Shown here: positions 1-8,365 of the stretch, one piece after another | Layout: each line of letters opens with the position of its first letter | How positions within the stretch are numbered: position 1 is the stretch's first letter | DNA from: an uncultured Rikenellaceae bacterium | GTDB taxonomy: Bacteria; Bacteroidota; Bacteroidia; Bacteroidales; Rikenellaceae | Direction of reading: 5' to 3' | NCBI GenBank assembly: GCA_944326815.1 | Contig: CALVFI010000014.1 | Location: 62,001 to 126,000, forward strand | Length of the DNA stretch: 64,000 nucleotides | Notes under the pieces: generated by a model | What the model saw: only the letters and a program-made list of their open reading frames with translations | Database searches by the model: none | What the model was told of the DNA's origin: nothing | Made by a program: the position numbers and the translations under genes

Positions 1-1184
1 AGATTGAACTGACCGGCGTCCGGATTGATACGGGTATTCTGGTACAGTACGGTGCCGAGTTGTCCAAACAACTGGAGTCGCTCGAGGAGAGAATTCGCAT
101 CGCAGCGGATGAACCGACCCTGAACATCAACTCTTCGCGCCAGTTGGGAGAGACCCTTTTTGCCAAACTTCGAATCGATCCGAAACCGAAGATGACCAAG
201 ACCAAACAGTTCCGTACGGATGAGGAGTATCTGCAGTCGCTGGCTGGCAGAAATCCCATCATCGGATTGATTCTCGAATACCGGGGAGTCAAGAAGTTGC
301 TTTCGACCTACGTCGAAGCGTTGCCGCAATTGGTAAACCGGAAAACGGGTCGGGTGCATACATCGTTCAATCAAACGGTGACTGCGACGGGACGTCTGAG
401 CTCCTCGAACCCCAATCTGCAGAATATTCCGGTGCGGGAAGAGCAGGGGCGAGAAATTCGTAAAGCGTTTATCCCTACGAACGAGGACTATCTGCTGCTT
501 TCATGCGATTATTCACAGGTGGAGTTGCGTCTGATGGCTCACCTGAGCGGAGATCCTGCCCTGATCGATGCATTTAAGCATGAAGAAGATGTTCATGCTG
601 CCACAGCAGCGCACATTTTTGGGGTTCCGATTGGCGAGGTGACACCCGAGCAGCGTCGTAAGGCCAAAACAGCCAATTTCGGAATTATCTACGGGATCTC
701 GGCGTTCGGTCTCGGACAGCGGTTGGGTATCCCTCGCACGGAGGCAAAGGAGATTATCGATGGTTATTTTGCCTCTTACAGCGGTGTGCGGGAGTATATG
801 GAGAGAGTGGCCGAGGAGGCACGCGAGAAAGGATATATATCGACAATCTTCGGCCGTAAACGTTTCCTGAACGACATCCGCTCGGCCAATGCCATAGCAC
901 GTGGGCTGGCGGAGCGAAATGCCATCAATGCTCCGATTCAAGGCAGTGCGGCAGACATCATGAAGTTGGCCATGATTGAGGTTTATCGTCAGTTTAAGGC
1001 GCGGAATCTGCGTTCGAAGGTGATTCTGCAGGTACACGACGAATTGGTGGTGGATATGTATAAACCCGAGCAGGAGGTGGTGATCGATATCGTGGTAAAA
1101 GCCATGGAAGGCGCCGCCCCGCAACTGGCTGTTCCTCTCACGGTCGATTATGGAGTCGGGGCCAACTGGATTGAGGCCCATTAG
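1..1184 (+). CDS. polA: DNA polymerase I, C-terminal part (5' end outside window)
   Basis: Template-directed DNA synthesis for Okazaki fragment maturation and repair. The frame is open from base 3, so the gene enters from the left and only about 393 C-terminal residues, the palm/fingers/thumb polymerase domain, are visible. Family A motifs appear in order: TGRLSSSNPNLQNIP, motif A (DYSQVELRLMAHLSGD), motif B (RRKAKTANFGIIYG) and motif C (QVHDELV) before a normal C-terminus. The 5'-nuclease and exonuclease-like domains must lie upstream of the window. The next gene, dtd, is convergent 27 nt away. Identification is secure. Confidence 0.97.
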   Translation, partial: IELTGVRIDTGILVQYGAELSKQLESLEERIRIAADEPTLNINSSRQLGETLFAKLRIDPKPKMTKTKQFRTDEEYLQSLAGRNPIIGLILEYRGVKKLLSTYVEALPQLVNRKTGRVHTSFNQTVTATGRLSSSNPNLQNIPVREEQGREIRKAFIPTNEDYLLLSCDYSQVELRLMAHLSGDPALIDAFKHEEDVHAATAAHIFGVPIGEVTPEQRRKAKTANFGIIYGISAFGLGQRLGIPRTEAKEIIDGYFASYSGVREYMERVAEEAREKGYISTIFGRKRFLNDIRSANAIARGLAERNAINAPIQGSAADIMKLAMIEVYRQFKARNLRSKVILQVHDELVVDMYKPEQEVVIDIVVKAMEGAAPQLAVPLTVDYGVGANWIEAH

Positions 1185-1211
1185 GATTTGTGTGAGTGGC
1201 TTGTGAATAAG

Positions 1212-1664
1212 CTATTCCCGTCGTTTGGAGTCAATCCAGATGGTAACGGGACCGTCATTCACCAGCGCGACCTGCATGTCTGCGCCGAAGACGCCCGTTG
1301 CGACCGGACGCCCGAGTGTCTCCGAAAGTCGTGTGCAGAATGATTCATAGAGAGGGACGGCGATGGTCTCGCCGGCCGCATGGATGTATGAAGGACGATT
1401 GCCCTTTTTGGTCGAGGCCATCAGGGTGAATTGACTGACTACGAGTATCTCTCCGCCGGTTTCCCGGACGTCCAGATTCATTACGCCGTCGGCATCATCG
1501 AAAATGCGAAGTTGGGAGACCTTTTTAATCAGCCAGTCGATATCCTCGAAGGTATCGTCATGAGTAATGCCTACCAAAACGAGAAGTCCGCCATCGATTG
1601 AAGCGTGTAATTCCTCTCCGATCGTGACGGACGCCTGTTTCACCCGTTGGATAAGTACTCTCAT
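1212..1664 (-). CDS. dtd: D-aminoacyl-tRNA deacylase
   Basis: Hydrolyses D-amino acids (and mischarged glycine) from tRNA, a cytosolic proofreading step. At 150 residues it has the normal family length. Both signature stretches are present: SQFTLMA near residue 77 and NDGPVTIW near the C-terminus, which form the cross-dimer active site. The start MRVLIQRV is the canonical N-terminus. It lies 17 nt downstream of the metallopeptidase gene on the same strand and may be co-transcribed with it. Confidence 0.95.
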   Translation of the reverse strand: MRVLIQRVKQASVTIGEELHASIDGGLLVLVGITHDDTFEDIDWLIKKVSQLRIFDDADGVMNLDVRETGGEILVVSQFTLMASTKKGNRPSYIHAAGETIAVPLYESFCTRLSETLGRPVATGVFGADMQVALVNDGPVTIWIDSKRRE

Positions 1665-1681
1665 GACCCGGGTTTGTATCG

Positions 1682-2374
1682 TTATTCGCGGCGTGCGAAA
1701 CTCAGGTAGTAAAGCAGCGTAGCAATGGCACTCAATGCAGCCACCAGATAGGTGCGTGCAGCCCAGGAGAGGGCGATTTTAGCCTGGCCCAGTTGGTCGC
1801 CTTGGAGCGTGCGGCTGGTTTTGAGCCACTCCATCGCGCGGGCCGAGGCATTATATTCCACCGGCAGCGTAATCAGTGAGAAGAGCGCCGAGAGGGCAAT
1901 CATCAGAATACCGATCCAGAAGAGCGCCGGGAAAGTATGAATCAACAAGATGCCGGCGATGATGACCCAGGTGGACCACATCGACGCGAAACTGATCAAA
2001 GGAACCAGAGCCGAACGCAGTTCCAGCGGGGCATAGGCACGGGCATGCTGTACGGCGTGACCGCACTCATGAGCAGCGACGGCAGCAGCGGCTACCGAAT
2101 TGCTGGCATAGACGCTTTCACTCAGATTTACCGTTTTCGTCTTGGGATTGTAATGGTCGGTGAGATGTCCCGGTGTGGAGACAACCTGTACGTCATAGAT
2201 CCCGTTGTCGCGCAACATCTTCTCGGCGACATCCTTTCCGGTCAGCCCTCCCGGGAACATAACCGCCGAGTATTTTTTGAAGACAGACTGCAGACGCATC
2301 TGCACGATCAGACCGATGATTCCGATTACAATAATAAGGACCCACTCTACATTGATTCCGAATATAGGAAACAT
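1682..2374 (-). CDS. YugP-type zinc metallopeptidase, membrane bound
   Basis: A 230-residue membrane protein of the neutral zinc metallopeptidase family typified by Bacillus YugP. An N-terminal helix (about residues 8-27) is followed by a soluble segment with the zinc site HECGH at residues 102-106. Hydrophobic helices follow at about 125-170 and near the C-terminus. HExxH-type metal binding is seen; proteolysis and substrate are inferred from the family. Probably in an operon with dtd. The divergent SDR/permease pair lies beyond the SDR gene upstream. Confidence 0.88.
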   Translation of the reverse strand: MFPIFGINVEWVLIIVIGIIGLIVQMRLQSVFKKYSAVMFPGGLTGKDVAEKMLRDNGIYDVQVVSTPGHLTDHYNPKTKTVNLSESVYASNSVAAAAVAAHECGHAVQHARAYAPLELRSALVPLISFASMWSTWVIIAGILLIHTFPALFWIGILMIALSALFSLITLPVEYNASARAMEWLKTSRTLQGDQLGQAKIALSWAARTYLVAALSAIATLLYYLSFARRE

Positions 2375-2473
2375 AATTTTCTCGTTTTTTAAGTTTTACA
2401 GATAAACGGGCCACGACCTCCGGTTATTGTGCGGCACAGTGATGGACCCTGTTTTTCGCCTACAAATATAAAG

Positions 2474-3259
2474 TTATTTTTCGTTTTTCTGCATATCTGT
2501 CGGCTTGCGGCAAGTATAATAAGCATTGGCTTGCTGTGTGGGCATGATGACGATTTCGTTGATATTGACGTGAGCGGGTTGTCCGGCTGCCCAGAGGATC
2601 GCTTCGGCGATGTCATCTCCCGTAAGGGGCGTAACCCCTTTGTAGACGTTATCGGCCCGTTCCTGATCACCATGGAATCGCACCAGAGAGAACTCAGTCT
2701 CGACCATACCGGGGCGGATCTCCGTCACCCGAATACCATAACTCAGCAGGTCGATTCGCATGGCCTGGCTCAAGGCATGCACAGCATGCTTTGAGGCACA
2801 GTAGACGCTCCCGCTCTCATAGGGTTGTGTACCGGCAATCGAGCCGATATTGATGATGTGGCCGCTGCCTTGGAGCACCATCCGTTCTGCCACAAGTCGG
2901 GTGATGTAGAGCAATCCTTTGATATTGGTGTCGATCATCGCCTCCCAGTCATTGGTGTCGCCTTCGTCGATATGCTCCAGCCCGGCTGCCAACCCGGCAT
3001 TGTTTACCAGAATGTCGATGTGTCGAAAAGCTTCAGGTAACGACTCGACAGCGGCTTCGCATTGGTGCTTGTCGCGTATATCGAATCCCAGGGGGACTAC
3101 CTCGACTTCGTATTCCGCTTCGATCTCTTTTTTAAGCTCCCGAAGCCGTTCGTAACGACGCCCGGTGATGATGACATTGCATCCTTCGTCGGCAAAGGCG
3201 CGTGCCGTGGCCTCTCCGATGCCTGAAGTCGCCCCAGTGATGAAAACCGTCTTTTTCAT
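2474..3259 (-). CDS. Short-chain dehydrogenase/reductase (YdfG-like)
   Basis: NAD(P)-dependent oxidoreductase of the classical SDR family, 261 residues. The Rossmann dinucleotide motif TGATSGIG is at residues 8-15, NNAG at about 86-89, and the catalytic Ser140, Tyr153 and Lys157 lie in NIGSIAG and YCASK. The overall pattern (VNNAGLAAG, YCASKHAVHALSQAMR, RPGMVETEFS) matches the YdfG/3-hydroxy acid dehydrogenase group, so serine, allothreonine or 3-hydroxypropionate are plausible substrates, but this is not determined. Transcribed divergently from the permease gene at 3365. Confidence 0.9.
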   Translation of the reverse strand: MKKTVFITGATSGIGEATARAFADEGCNVIITGRRYERLRELKKEIEAEYEVEVVPLGFDIRDKHQCEAAVESLPEAFRHIDILVNNAGLAAGLEHIDEGDTNDWEAMIDTNIKGLLYITRLVAERMVLQGSGHIINIGSIAGTQPYESGSVYCASKHAVHALSQAMRIDLLSYGIRVTEIRPGMVETEFSLVRFHGDQERADNVYKGVTPLTGDDIAEAILWAAGQPAHVNINEIVIMPTQQANAYYTCRKPTDMQKNEK

Positions 3260-3364
3260 ACTATTTCATATTTTTGGTAAATGTAGGAAAAAATGGCGGA
3301 TTTTAAAATAAAACGTATCTTTGTCCGATGCGGTTCGATGATTGTCCGCAAATGTCCCTGAACA

Positions 3365-4621
3365 ATGGCTAAAATCGATACAGAATTTTTTTTGGCGCGT
3401 CGGATTGCGGCGCGAGGTGGAAAGGAGAATCGCAATGTCATGGTGCGGATCGCTACGTTGACCGTAGCGATCGGATTGGCTGTGATGATCGTGTCGTTGG
3501 CGGTCATTTCCGGTTTTCGGCATGAACTTTCGGCAAAGGTGTCTGGCTTCGGAGCCCATGTGCAGGTGGTGCATATGGATGGAAATGAATCGTTCGAGAC
3601 GACGCCTATCCGTCGCGATTCGGTGCTTGAAACAGCTTTACGGGCAGTTCCGGGCTTCCGTTCGATGGATGCCTATGCGGTTAAAGGGGGGATTATCAAG
3701 ACCGAAGAGGCGATGCAGGGCATCATGCTCAAAGGCGTAGGAGCTGAATACGACTGGTCATTCTTTGCAGATCATCTCGTTGAAGGGCGTCTGCCCGTGG
3801 TGGGAGACTCGGTGCGTACGAAAGATATTCTGATTTCACGCTCATTGTCTCAACTGATGAAGATCGGGACCGACGACCGAATCGAGATGCTGTTCATCCA
3901 GGAAGATCGCCCGCCTCGGCGTGACCGCTTCAAAGTCACAGGAATTTACGACTCGGGATTCGAAGAGCTGGACAAACTTGTGATTCCTACGGATATACGC
4001 AATGTGCAGCGGCTCAACAACTGGGATTCGGAAGAGATTACCGGTTATGAAATTATCTCGGAGGATTTGGATCAGGTGGCCTCTTTCCGTGAGGAGATCT
4101 ACCGTACGCTTGTGCGAATGCAATCGGAAGAGAGTGAACCTCTGATGGCCGTGGATATTACCCAGCGTTATCCGAATCTGTTCGATTGGTTGAAGGCGCA
4201 TAATGTGAACGCGGTAGTCATTATCACGATCATGCTGCTCGTAGCCCTGATGAATATGGTTTCGGCGCTGCTCATCATTCTGTTGGAACGAACTTCGATG
4301 ATCGGGGTGCTCAAGGCACTCGGCATGACCAACGGCGCATTGCAGAAGATGTTTGTCATCCGCTCCGGGTTCATCATTGCGCGGGGAATGTTGTGGGGGA
4401 ATGTGGTCGGCATCGGATTGTGCCTGCTGCAAAAGTATACGCATCTGTTCAAACTCGATCAGAGCGGTTATTTTCTTTCGGAGGTACCGGTGCGTTTCGA
4501 CTGGACCTGGCTGTTGGGGCTCAATCTCGGCACGTTCGGATTGATTCTCGCCCTGTTGACCGTCCCGACCCTCATCGTTTCCTATATCAAACCCGATAAA
4601 ACCATCCGTTATCAGTCATGA
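3365..4621 (+). CDS. LolC/LolE-type ABC transporter permease
   Basis: Inner-membrane permease of the lipoprotein-releasing (LolCE)/MacB-FtsX family, 418 residues. One membrane helix at about 22-45 is followed by a large periplasmic domain (about 50-270) and three C-terminal helices within about 273-410, the standard architecture. The usual role is extracting lipoproteins for transfer to LolA, together with an ATPase (LolD) that is not in the window. A -7 element TATCTTTG lies at 3316-3323. Its stop codon overlaps the menG start (ATGA), suggesting translational coupling. Confidence 0.9.
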   Translation: MAKIDTEFFLARRIAARGGKENRNVMVRIATLTVAIGLAVMIVSLAVISGFRHELSAKVSGFGAHVQVVHMDGNESFETTPIRRDSVLETALRAVPGFRSMDAYAVKGGIIKTEEAMQGIMLKGVGAEYDWSFFADHLVEGRLPVVGDSVRTKDILISRSLSQLMKIGTDDRIEMLFIQEDRPPRRDRFKVTGIYDSGFEELDKLVIPTDIRNVQRLNNWDSEEITGYEIISEDLDQVASFREEIYRTLVRMQSEESEPLMAVDITQRYPNLFDWLKAHNVNAVVIITIMLLVALMNMVSALLIILLERTSMIGVLKALGMTNGALQKMFVIRSGFIIARGMLWGNVVGIGLCLLQKYTHLFKLDQSGYFLSEVPVRFDWTWLLGLNLGTFGLILALLTVPTLIVSYIKPDKTIRYQS

Positions 4622-5340
4622 AACCCTATAATCAGGAGCAGCCCAAACGCGATCAGATCCGGACGATGTTTGACCGCATTGCACCCAGCTACGATTTGTT
4701 GAATCATCTATTGTCATTCGGAATCGATTGCAGTTGGCGTCGGCGTGTGGTGAAATTGGTGCAGCGTGAACATCCGCGGCAGATTCTCGACCTGGCTACC
4801 GGTACGGGCGATATGGCGATTGCTCTGGCCCGAGGCGTGCCGGAGGCTCGGGTGACAGGAGCAGATCTTTCGCCGCAGATGCTCGAAGTGGCTCGTGTGA
4901 AGGTGGCAGAAAAAGGGTTGACGGAGCGCATTGACCTATGTATAGCTGAAGCGGAGCAGTTGTCGGAATGGCCTGAAGGGAAATTTGATGCGGCCACCGT
5001 TGCTTTCGGAGTACGGAATTTCCATGACATTGCTGCGGGGTTAAGAGAAATTGCACGGGTGCTCTCTCCGGGAGGGAAACTCTATGTATTGGAGTTCTCG
5101 ACACCTGAGAATAAAATATTCGGAGCGCTTTACCGTTTCTATTTTCATCGGGTTCTGCCCGTGATAGGAGGCTGGATATCGAAAGATAAGAGGGCTTATC
5201 GCTATCTGCCCGATTCGGTGGATGAGTTCCCGACGTGGGAACGCTTTATGGAGATGATGGCTGGGTGCGGATTCGGGAATTGCCGTTGCGTAGCGTTGAT
5301 GACGGGAGTGGCCCGTATATATATAGGTGAGAAGTTATGA
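4618..5340 (+). CDS. menG: Demethylmenaquinone methyltransferase
   Basis: SAM-dependent C-methylation of demethylmenaquinone, the last step of menaquinone synthesis (UbiE/MenG family), 240 residues. MFDRIAPSYDLLNHLLSFGID is the family N-terminal signature; motif I is LDLATGTGDMA, and VAFGVRNF and VLEFSTPEN follow. An anaerobe of this type uses menaquinone, so the menG role is preferred over ubiE. It overlaps both neighbours by 4 nt in a four-gene run (permease-menG-lipoprotein-SPOR-like). Confidence 0.95.
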   Translation: MKPYNQEQPKRDQIRTMFDRIAPSYDLLNHLLSFGIDCSWRRRVVKLVQREHPRQILDLATGTGDMAIALARGVPEARVTGADLSPQMLEVARVKVAEKGLTERIDLCIAEAEQLSEWPEGKFDAATVAFGVRNFHDIAAGLREIARVLSPGGKLYVLEFSTPENKIFGALYRFYFHRVLPVIGGWISKDKRAYRYLPDSVDEFPTWERFMEMMAGCGFGNCRCVALMTGVARIYIGEKL

Positions 5341-5828
5341 AAAGAGGATGGTTGGCGATTGTGCCGTTGTTGATAGTCTTTACGTTGGGCTCCTGCGTGA
5401 GACCGGACGATATCTCTGTGAGAGATATTGAAAAGGTTGAGATGCACGGCTTCAGCGGAGCAGATGTTACCCTTGCGGTGGAGAATCGTTCTGGGAGCAA
5501 TGTCCGTTTGCAAGAGGCCAAACTGACACTTTACGACGGAGGCAATCGTGTGCTCGACGTATTGCTGATGGAGGAGGTGCGGGTTTTACGCAAATCGTTA
5601 GGAAGTGTGACCTTGCCGTTGCGTATGAAAATTTCCGATCCGATGGCCGCCTTGGCATTGGTCGGGCGGCTGAAGCAATCTCCGGAGCGCTTCACGGTCT
5701 CGGGGGAGGCGGTGGCCAAAGCGGGCTGGGGGCGTAAAAAAATTACTTTCTCACGTGTACCATTGGAAGAAATTCTTCGTATTTTTGAAGCTGGAGAAGA
5801 AAATCTATTGAAATCGTTCGGATTATGA
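5337..5828 (+). CDS. Putative lipoprotein, LEA-type-2-like
   Basis: 163-residue predicted lipoprotein: a hydrophobic signal ends in the lipobox LGSC with Cys20. The remainder (VTLAVENRSGSNVRLQEAKLTLYDGGNRVLD and onward) has the alternating beta pattern of a small Ig-like/LEA-14 (WHy) fold. No catalytic residues are apparent. Starts and ends overlap the neighbouring genes by 4 nt, so it is co-translated with menG and the next protein. Function unknown. Confidence 0.7.
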   Translation: MKRGWLAIVPLLIVFTLGSCVRPDDISVRDIEKVEMHGFSGADVTLAVENRSGSNVRLQEAKLTLYDGGNRVLDVLLMEEVRVLRKSLGSVTLPLRMKISDPMAALALVGRLKQSPERFTVSGEAVAKAGWGRKKITFSRVPLEEILRIFEAGEENLLKSFGL

Positions 5829-6280
5829 GAACAATAGGTATAATACTCGTGGCATTATTGCTATGTTGTGCAGGATCGGTGTCTGCACAGCAGACTGGGA
5901 TGTTCCGAGAGCAGTTGGCACGTCCTGATTCTTTGCATGGTTCCCGGGTTATTGTCACCGAAGTAGGTGATGCGGCTGCTATCGTGAAGATGCTTCAGTC
6001 TTCGCGCCATGACAATAAAGTGAACGGTTACCGTGTGCGTATATTCTTTGATAACAGTCAGAATGCGCGTAGTAATGCACAGGCTACGCAGGAACGCTTC
6101 AGGGAACTTTTCCCCGAGGTGCCTGTCTATATGAACTATGAAAATCCCTACTTCAAAGTGACAGTTGGCAACTGCTTGACGATAGAAGAAGCTATTATTC
6201 TCTGGGGTAGAGTGAAAGGAGATTTTGATCGTGCCTTTGTTATCCGTGAAGAGATACCGGTTTCTGTGTTGGCAGAATAA
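5825..6280 (+). CDS. Exported SPOR-like domain protein
   Basis: 151-residue exported protein. The signal sequence ends near Ala-Gln-Gln at residues 21-23. The body contains a SPOR-like repeat pattern (GYRVRIFFDNSQNARSNA, then VPVYMNYENPYFKVTVGNC), as in septal peptidoglycan-binding SPOR domains. Cell-envelope localisation is inferred from this. It is the last gene of the permease-menG operon. Confidence 0.72.
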   Translation: MRTIGIILVALLLCCAGSVSAQQTGMFREQLARPDSLHGSRVIVTEVGDAAAIVKMLQSSRHDNKVNGYRVRIFFDNSQNARSNAQATQERFRELFPEVPVYMNYENPYFKVTVGNCLTIEEAIILWGRVKGDFDRAFVIREEIPVSVLAE

Positions 6281-6311
6281 TAATGAAATTTTTCGGATAT
6301 ATACATTTTTT

Positions 6312-6343
6312 TTTGGAGAATTCAAAGGAATATTATACTTTTG
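6312..6343 (+). promoter_or_regulatory. Bacteroidetes-type promoter of the small acidic lipoprotein gene
   Basis: TTTG at 6312-6315, 20 nt, then TACTTTTG at 6336-6343: a perfect match to the phylum's -33/-7 consensus TTTG-N19/20-TAnnTTTG, 34 nt before the start codon. The gene therefore has its own transcript with the terminator at 6592. Confidence 0.8.
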
Positions 6344-6377
6344 AACCGATTTTAACAAACCAAAAACCCTTTACATT

Positions 6378-6563
6378 ATGAAAGCTTTAGTCTCTATTTT
6401 TGTTGTAGCTGCTGCCGCTCTCGCTATGTCTTGCGCCGGTAACGCTAACAAAGCTGCTGAAACCGCTGCTGATTCTGTAGAAGTTGTTGCCACTGAGACT
6501 GTCAGTGTTGACACTGTTGCCTGTGACTCTACTGCTAGCGATTCTACTGTTGTAGCTGAGTAA
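6378..6563 (+). CDS. Small acidic Thr/Ser/Val-rich lipoprotein
   Basis: A 61-residue lipoprotein precursor: signal with lipobox AMSC (Cys19), then a mature chain of about 43 residues made almost entirely of Ala, Val, Thr, Ser, Asp and Glu. It contains repeats of the type SVDTVA/DSTASDST. It is predicted to be unstructured and strongly negative. A perfect promoter and a strong terminator frame it as a single-gene transcription unit, consistent with an abundant small envelope protein. No family is recognised. Confidence 0.75.
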   Translation: MKALVSIFVVAAAALAMSCAGNANKAAETAADSVEVVATETVSVDTVACDSTASDSTVVAE

Positions 6564-6591
6564 TTCAGTCGGTATCAGTCAAAGGACTACA

Positions 6592-6626
6592 GCCGGGCCC
6601 CAAAAGGGAGTCCGGTTGCTTTTTTT
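6592..6626 (+). terminator. Rho-independent terminator after the small lipoprotein gene
   Basis: A CCGG..CCC / GGG..CCGG stem with an AAAA loop is followed by six T residues (6621-6626). Confidence 0.7.
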
Positions 6627-6714
6627 ATATAGAGTCGATGAGATGAGAAAGGAAGTTGTCTTAATTTTGGATGAATGAGGCGATGGGATTCAACTCCTCA
6701 ACAGACGTTATGTA

Positions 6715-6975
6715 TTATGGAACGGGATCGTAACCACTTCCACCCCATGGATGACAGCGTAACAGCCGTCGTAACGCAAGCCATAACCCTTTAAAAGGTC
6801 CGTATTTGCGCAATGCCTCTAATGCATATTGAGAGCAGGTCGGGGTAAACCGACAAGTGGGTGGTTTGAGAGGAGAAATGCACACCTGGTAGAAACGGAC
6901 AAGCAATAATAGCGGAAACACGCCCACTTTTTTACAAATGCTCTTGAATCGTTTCCAGGATTTTCCGAACGGCAT
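6715..6975 (-). CDS. yidD: Membrane protein insertion efficiency factor YidD
   Basis: 86-residue peripheral membrane protein that assists YidC-dependent insertion. The diagnostic run [15 protein letters not shown] followed by [19 protein letters not shown] is present, after an amphipathic N-terminus. Its first 44 nt overlap the 3' end of rnpA, the usual rnpA-yidD arrangement. Confidence 0.95.
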   Translation of the reverse strand: MPFGKSWKRFKSICKKVGVFPLLLLVRFYQVCISPLKPPTCRFTPTCSQYALEALRKYGPFKGLWLALRRLLRCHPWGGSGYDPVP

Positions 6976-7312
6976 TTTCGATCGTGTTATAATTCAGTAT
7001 CTCTTTTGTGCTGTAAATCAAGGCTAAATCAATACCTGACGACTCTTTCGTCAATATGGATTTGAGATCGCTGTTGTTCATGCGAAAAGCTTCACGGGTT
7101 CTGCGTTTGAGTAAATTACGTTTATTCGCACGCTTATGGTAGCGTTTCGATACAGATATTAATAAGGCAGCTTCTCTTTGTGACGTATCTCTTAAGAAGA
7201 CATATCGATATGGATAGACAAACCCGCTCTCTCCCTCCTCGAAAAGTCGACTGATACGTTTCTGTCCGCACAGCCGTTCCGTTTTGGATAGAGTATGTTC
7301 ACAAGTCTCCAT
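6932..7312 (-). CDS. rnpA: Ribonuclease P protein component
   Basis: Protein subunit of RNase P, which matures tRNA 5' ends. 126 residues, basic, with the RNA-binding signature [14 protein letters not shown] at about residues 68-81. An N-terminal [18 protein letters not shown] motif also matches the family. Lies between hemD (20 nt upstream) and yidD (overlapping), as in other Bacteroidetes. Confidence 0.95.
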   Translation of the reverse strand: METCEHTLSKTERLCGQKRISRLFEEGESGFVYPYRYVFLRDTSQREAALLISVSKRYHKRANKRNLLKRRTREAFRMNNSDLKSILTKESSGIDLALIYSTKEILNYNTIENAVRKILETIQEHL

Positions 7313-7332
7313 AGGCCGATAATGACCGGGGC

Positions 7333-8334
7333 TTATTTAGCTGAGGGTTTGGCTACCGACTTGATGGTGGACTTGCCGGCAACTGCAATAGACTTAGATA
7401 CAGGTGTTGCGGCTTTTTTTGTTGTCGGTTTTGCCGTCGATTTCCTGACAGTTGATTTCGGTTTTGCGGATTTCTTGCTCTGGATATCTGTCTTTTTCAG
7501 AGACCGCGTTTTACGCGATGGCTTGGCCTCTTGAGCCTTGATAAATTCGTCCGCTTGTCGATTGTCTCCGAGAGCAACAGGAGGAATCTCTTCTCCTGTT
7601 TCGAGTTTGCGCAGAAAGATATCAATGGCTTTAGTCATCGAGGGGGCTTCGGGAGTGGGTGCCATAGCATTGACTGTCAGCCCTGCGGCAATAGCAGCTC
7701 GTGTTGTTCCCTCCCCGAAAGTGGTAATTAACGGCAAATTCTCCGTGCCGAATTTTGTGATTAATGTATTGATCTCTGCAGGACTGTAAAATGCCAACAG
7801 GTCGTATTTCTGAAGATCAAGGTCAGAGAGATCGGAACTAACCGTACGTGACAGAATGATTTTATGGAAATTGAGCTTGAGCTTTTCCATGGTCAACGGA
7901 AGCTCGGGCTTATGAGGCTCAGACAGGATCAGCAATAGCTTCTCGTCTTTATGTTTGAGGATCAGTTCCATGAAACTGGGAAATGTTCCATTGGCAAACG
8001 ATATCTTACGCTTGCGATAAACGATATATTTTTGAAGATAAAGCGCTACTGCCTCTGTATTACAAAGGTATTTCATCGTCTCCGGGACAGTGATGCGAGC
8101 CTCTTCGCAGATGCGGAAAAAGTGGTCTACCGTCGTACGACTACTGAAAATAACAGCCGTGTGGTCGAGTATTTCAGTCCGTTGGCTGCGATACTCTTTC
8201 AGACTCACTCCCTCTACTCGAATGAACGGGCGATAGGTGATCTGAGCATGATATTTGGTTGTTATTTCGTGAAAGGGTGATTTCTCAAGAACGGCCGGTG
8301 CAGGTTGTGATACCAGTATGCTTTTGACTTTCAA
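7333..8334 (-). CDS. hemD: Uroporphyrinogen-III synthase-like protein with Lys-rich tail
   Basis: 333 residues. Residues 1 to about 255 show the bilobal uroporphyrinogen-III synthase (HemD) pattern, including FSSRTTVDHFF, LAFYSPAEINTL and TFGEGTTRAAIAAGL, which would cyclise hydroxymethylbilane in tetrapyrrole synthesis. After about residue 265 the sequence becomes a roughly 68-residue tail of Lys, Ser, Thr, Ala and Pro (repeats of the KSTVRKSTAKPTTKK kind) resembling histone H1/H1-like proteins. Usual HemD length is about 250, so the tail is an addition. HemD is poorly conserved, and some Bacteroidetes with this gene lack full haem synthesis, so the enzymatic role is inferred. Confidence 0.8.
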   Translation of the reverse strand: MKVKSILVSQPAPAVLEKSPFHEITTKYHAQITYRPFIRVEGVSLKEYRSQRTEILDHTAVIFSSRTTVDHFFRICEEARITVPETMKYLCNTEAVALYLQKYIVYRKRKISFANGTFPSFMELILKHKDEKLLLILSEPHKPELPLTMEKLKLNFHKIILSRTVSSDLSDLDLQKYDLLAFYSPAEINTLITKFGTENLPLITTFGEGTTRAAIAAGLTVNAMAPTPEAPSMTKAIDIFLRKLETGEEIPPVALGDNRQADEFIKAQEAKPSRKTRSLKKTDIQSKKSAKPKSTVRKSTAKPTTKKAATPVSKSIAVAGKSTIKSVAKPSAK

Positions 8335-8365
8335 GGCTTTTGCTTTTTGGTTAACTCTTTATCGT

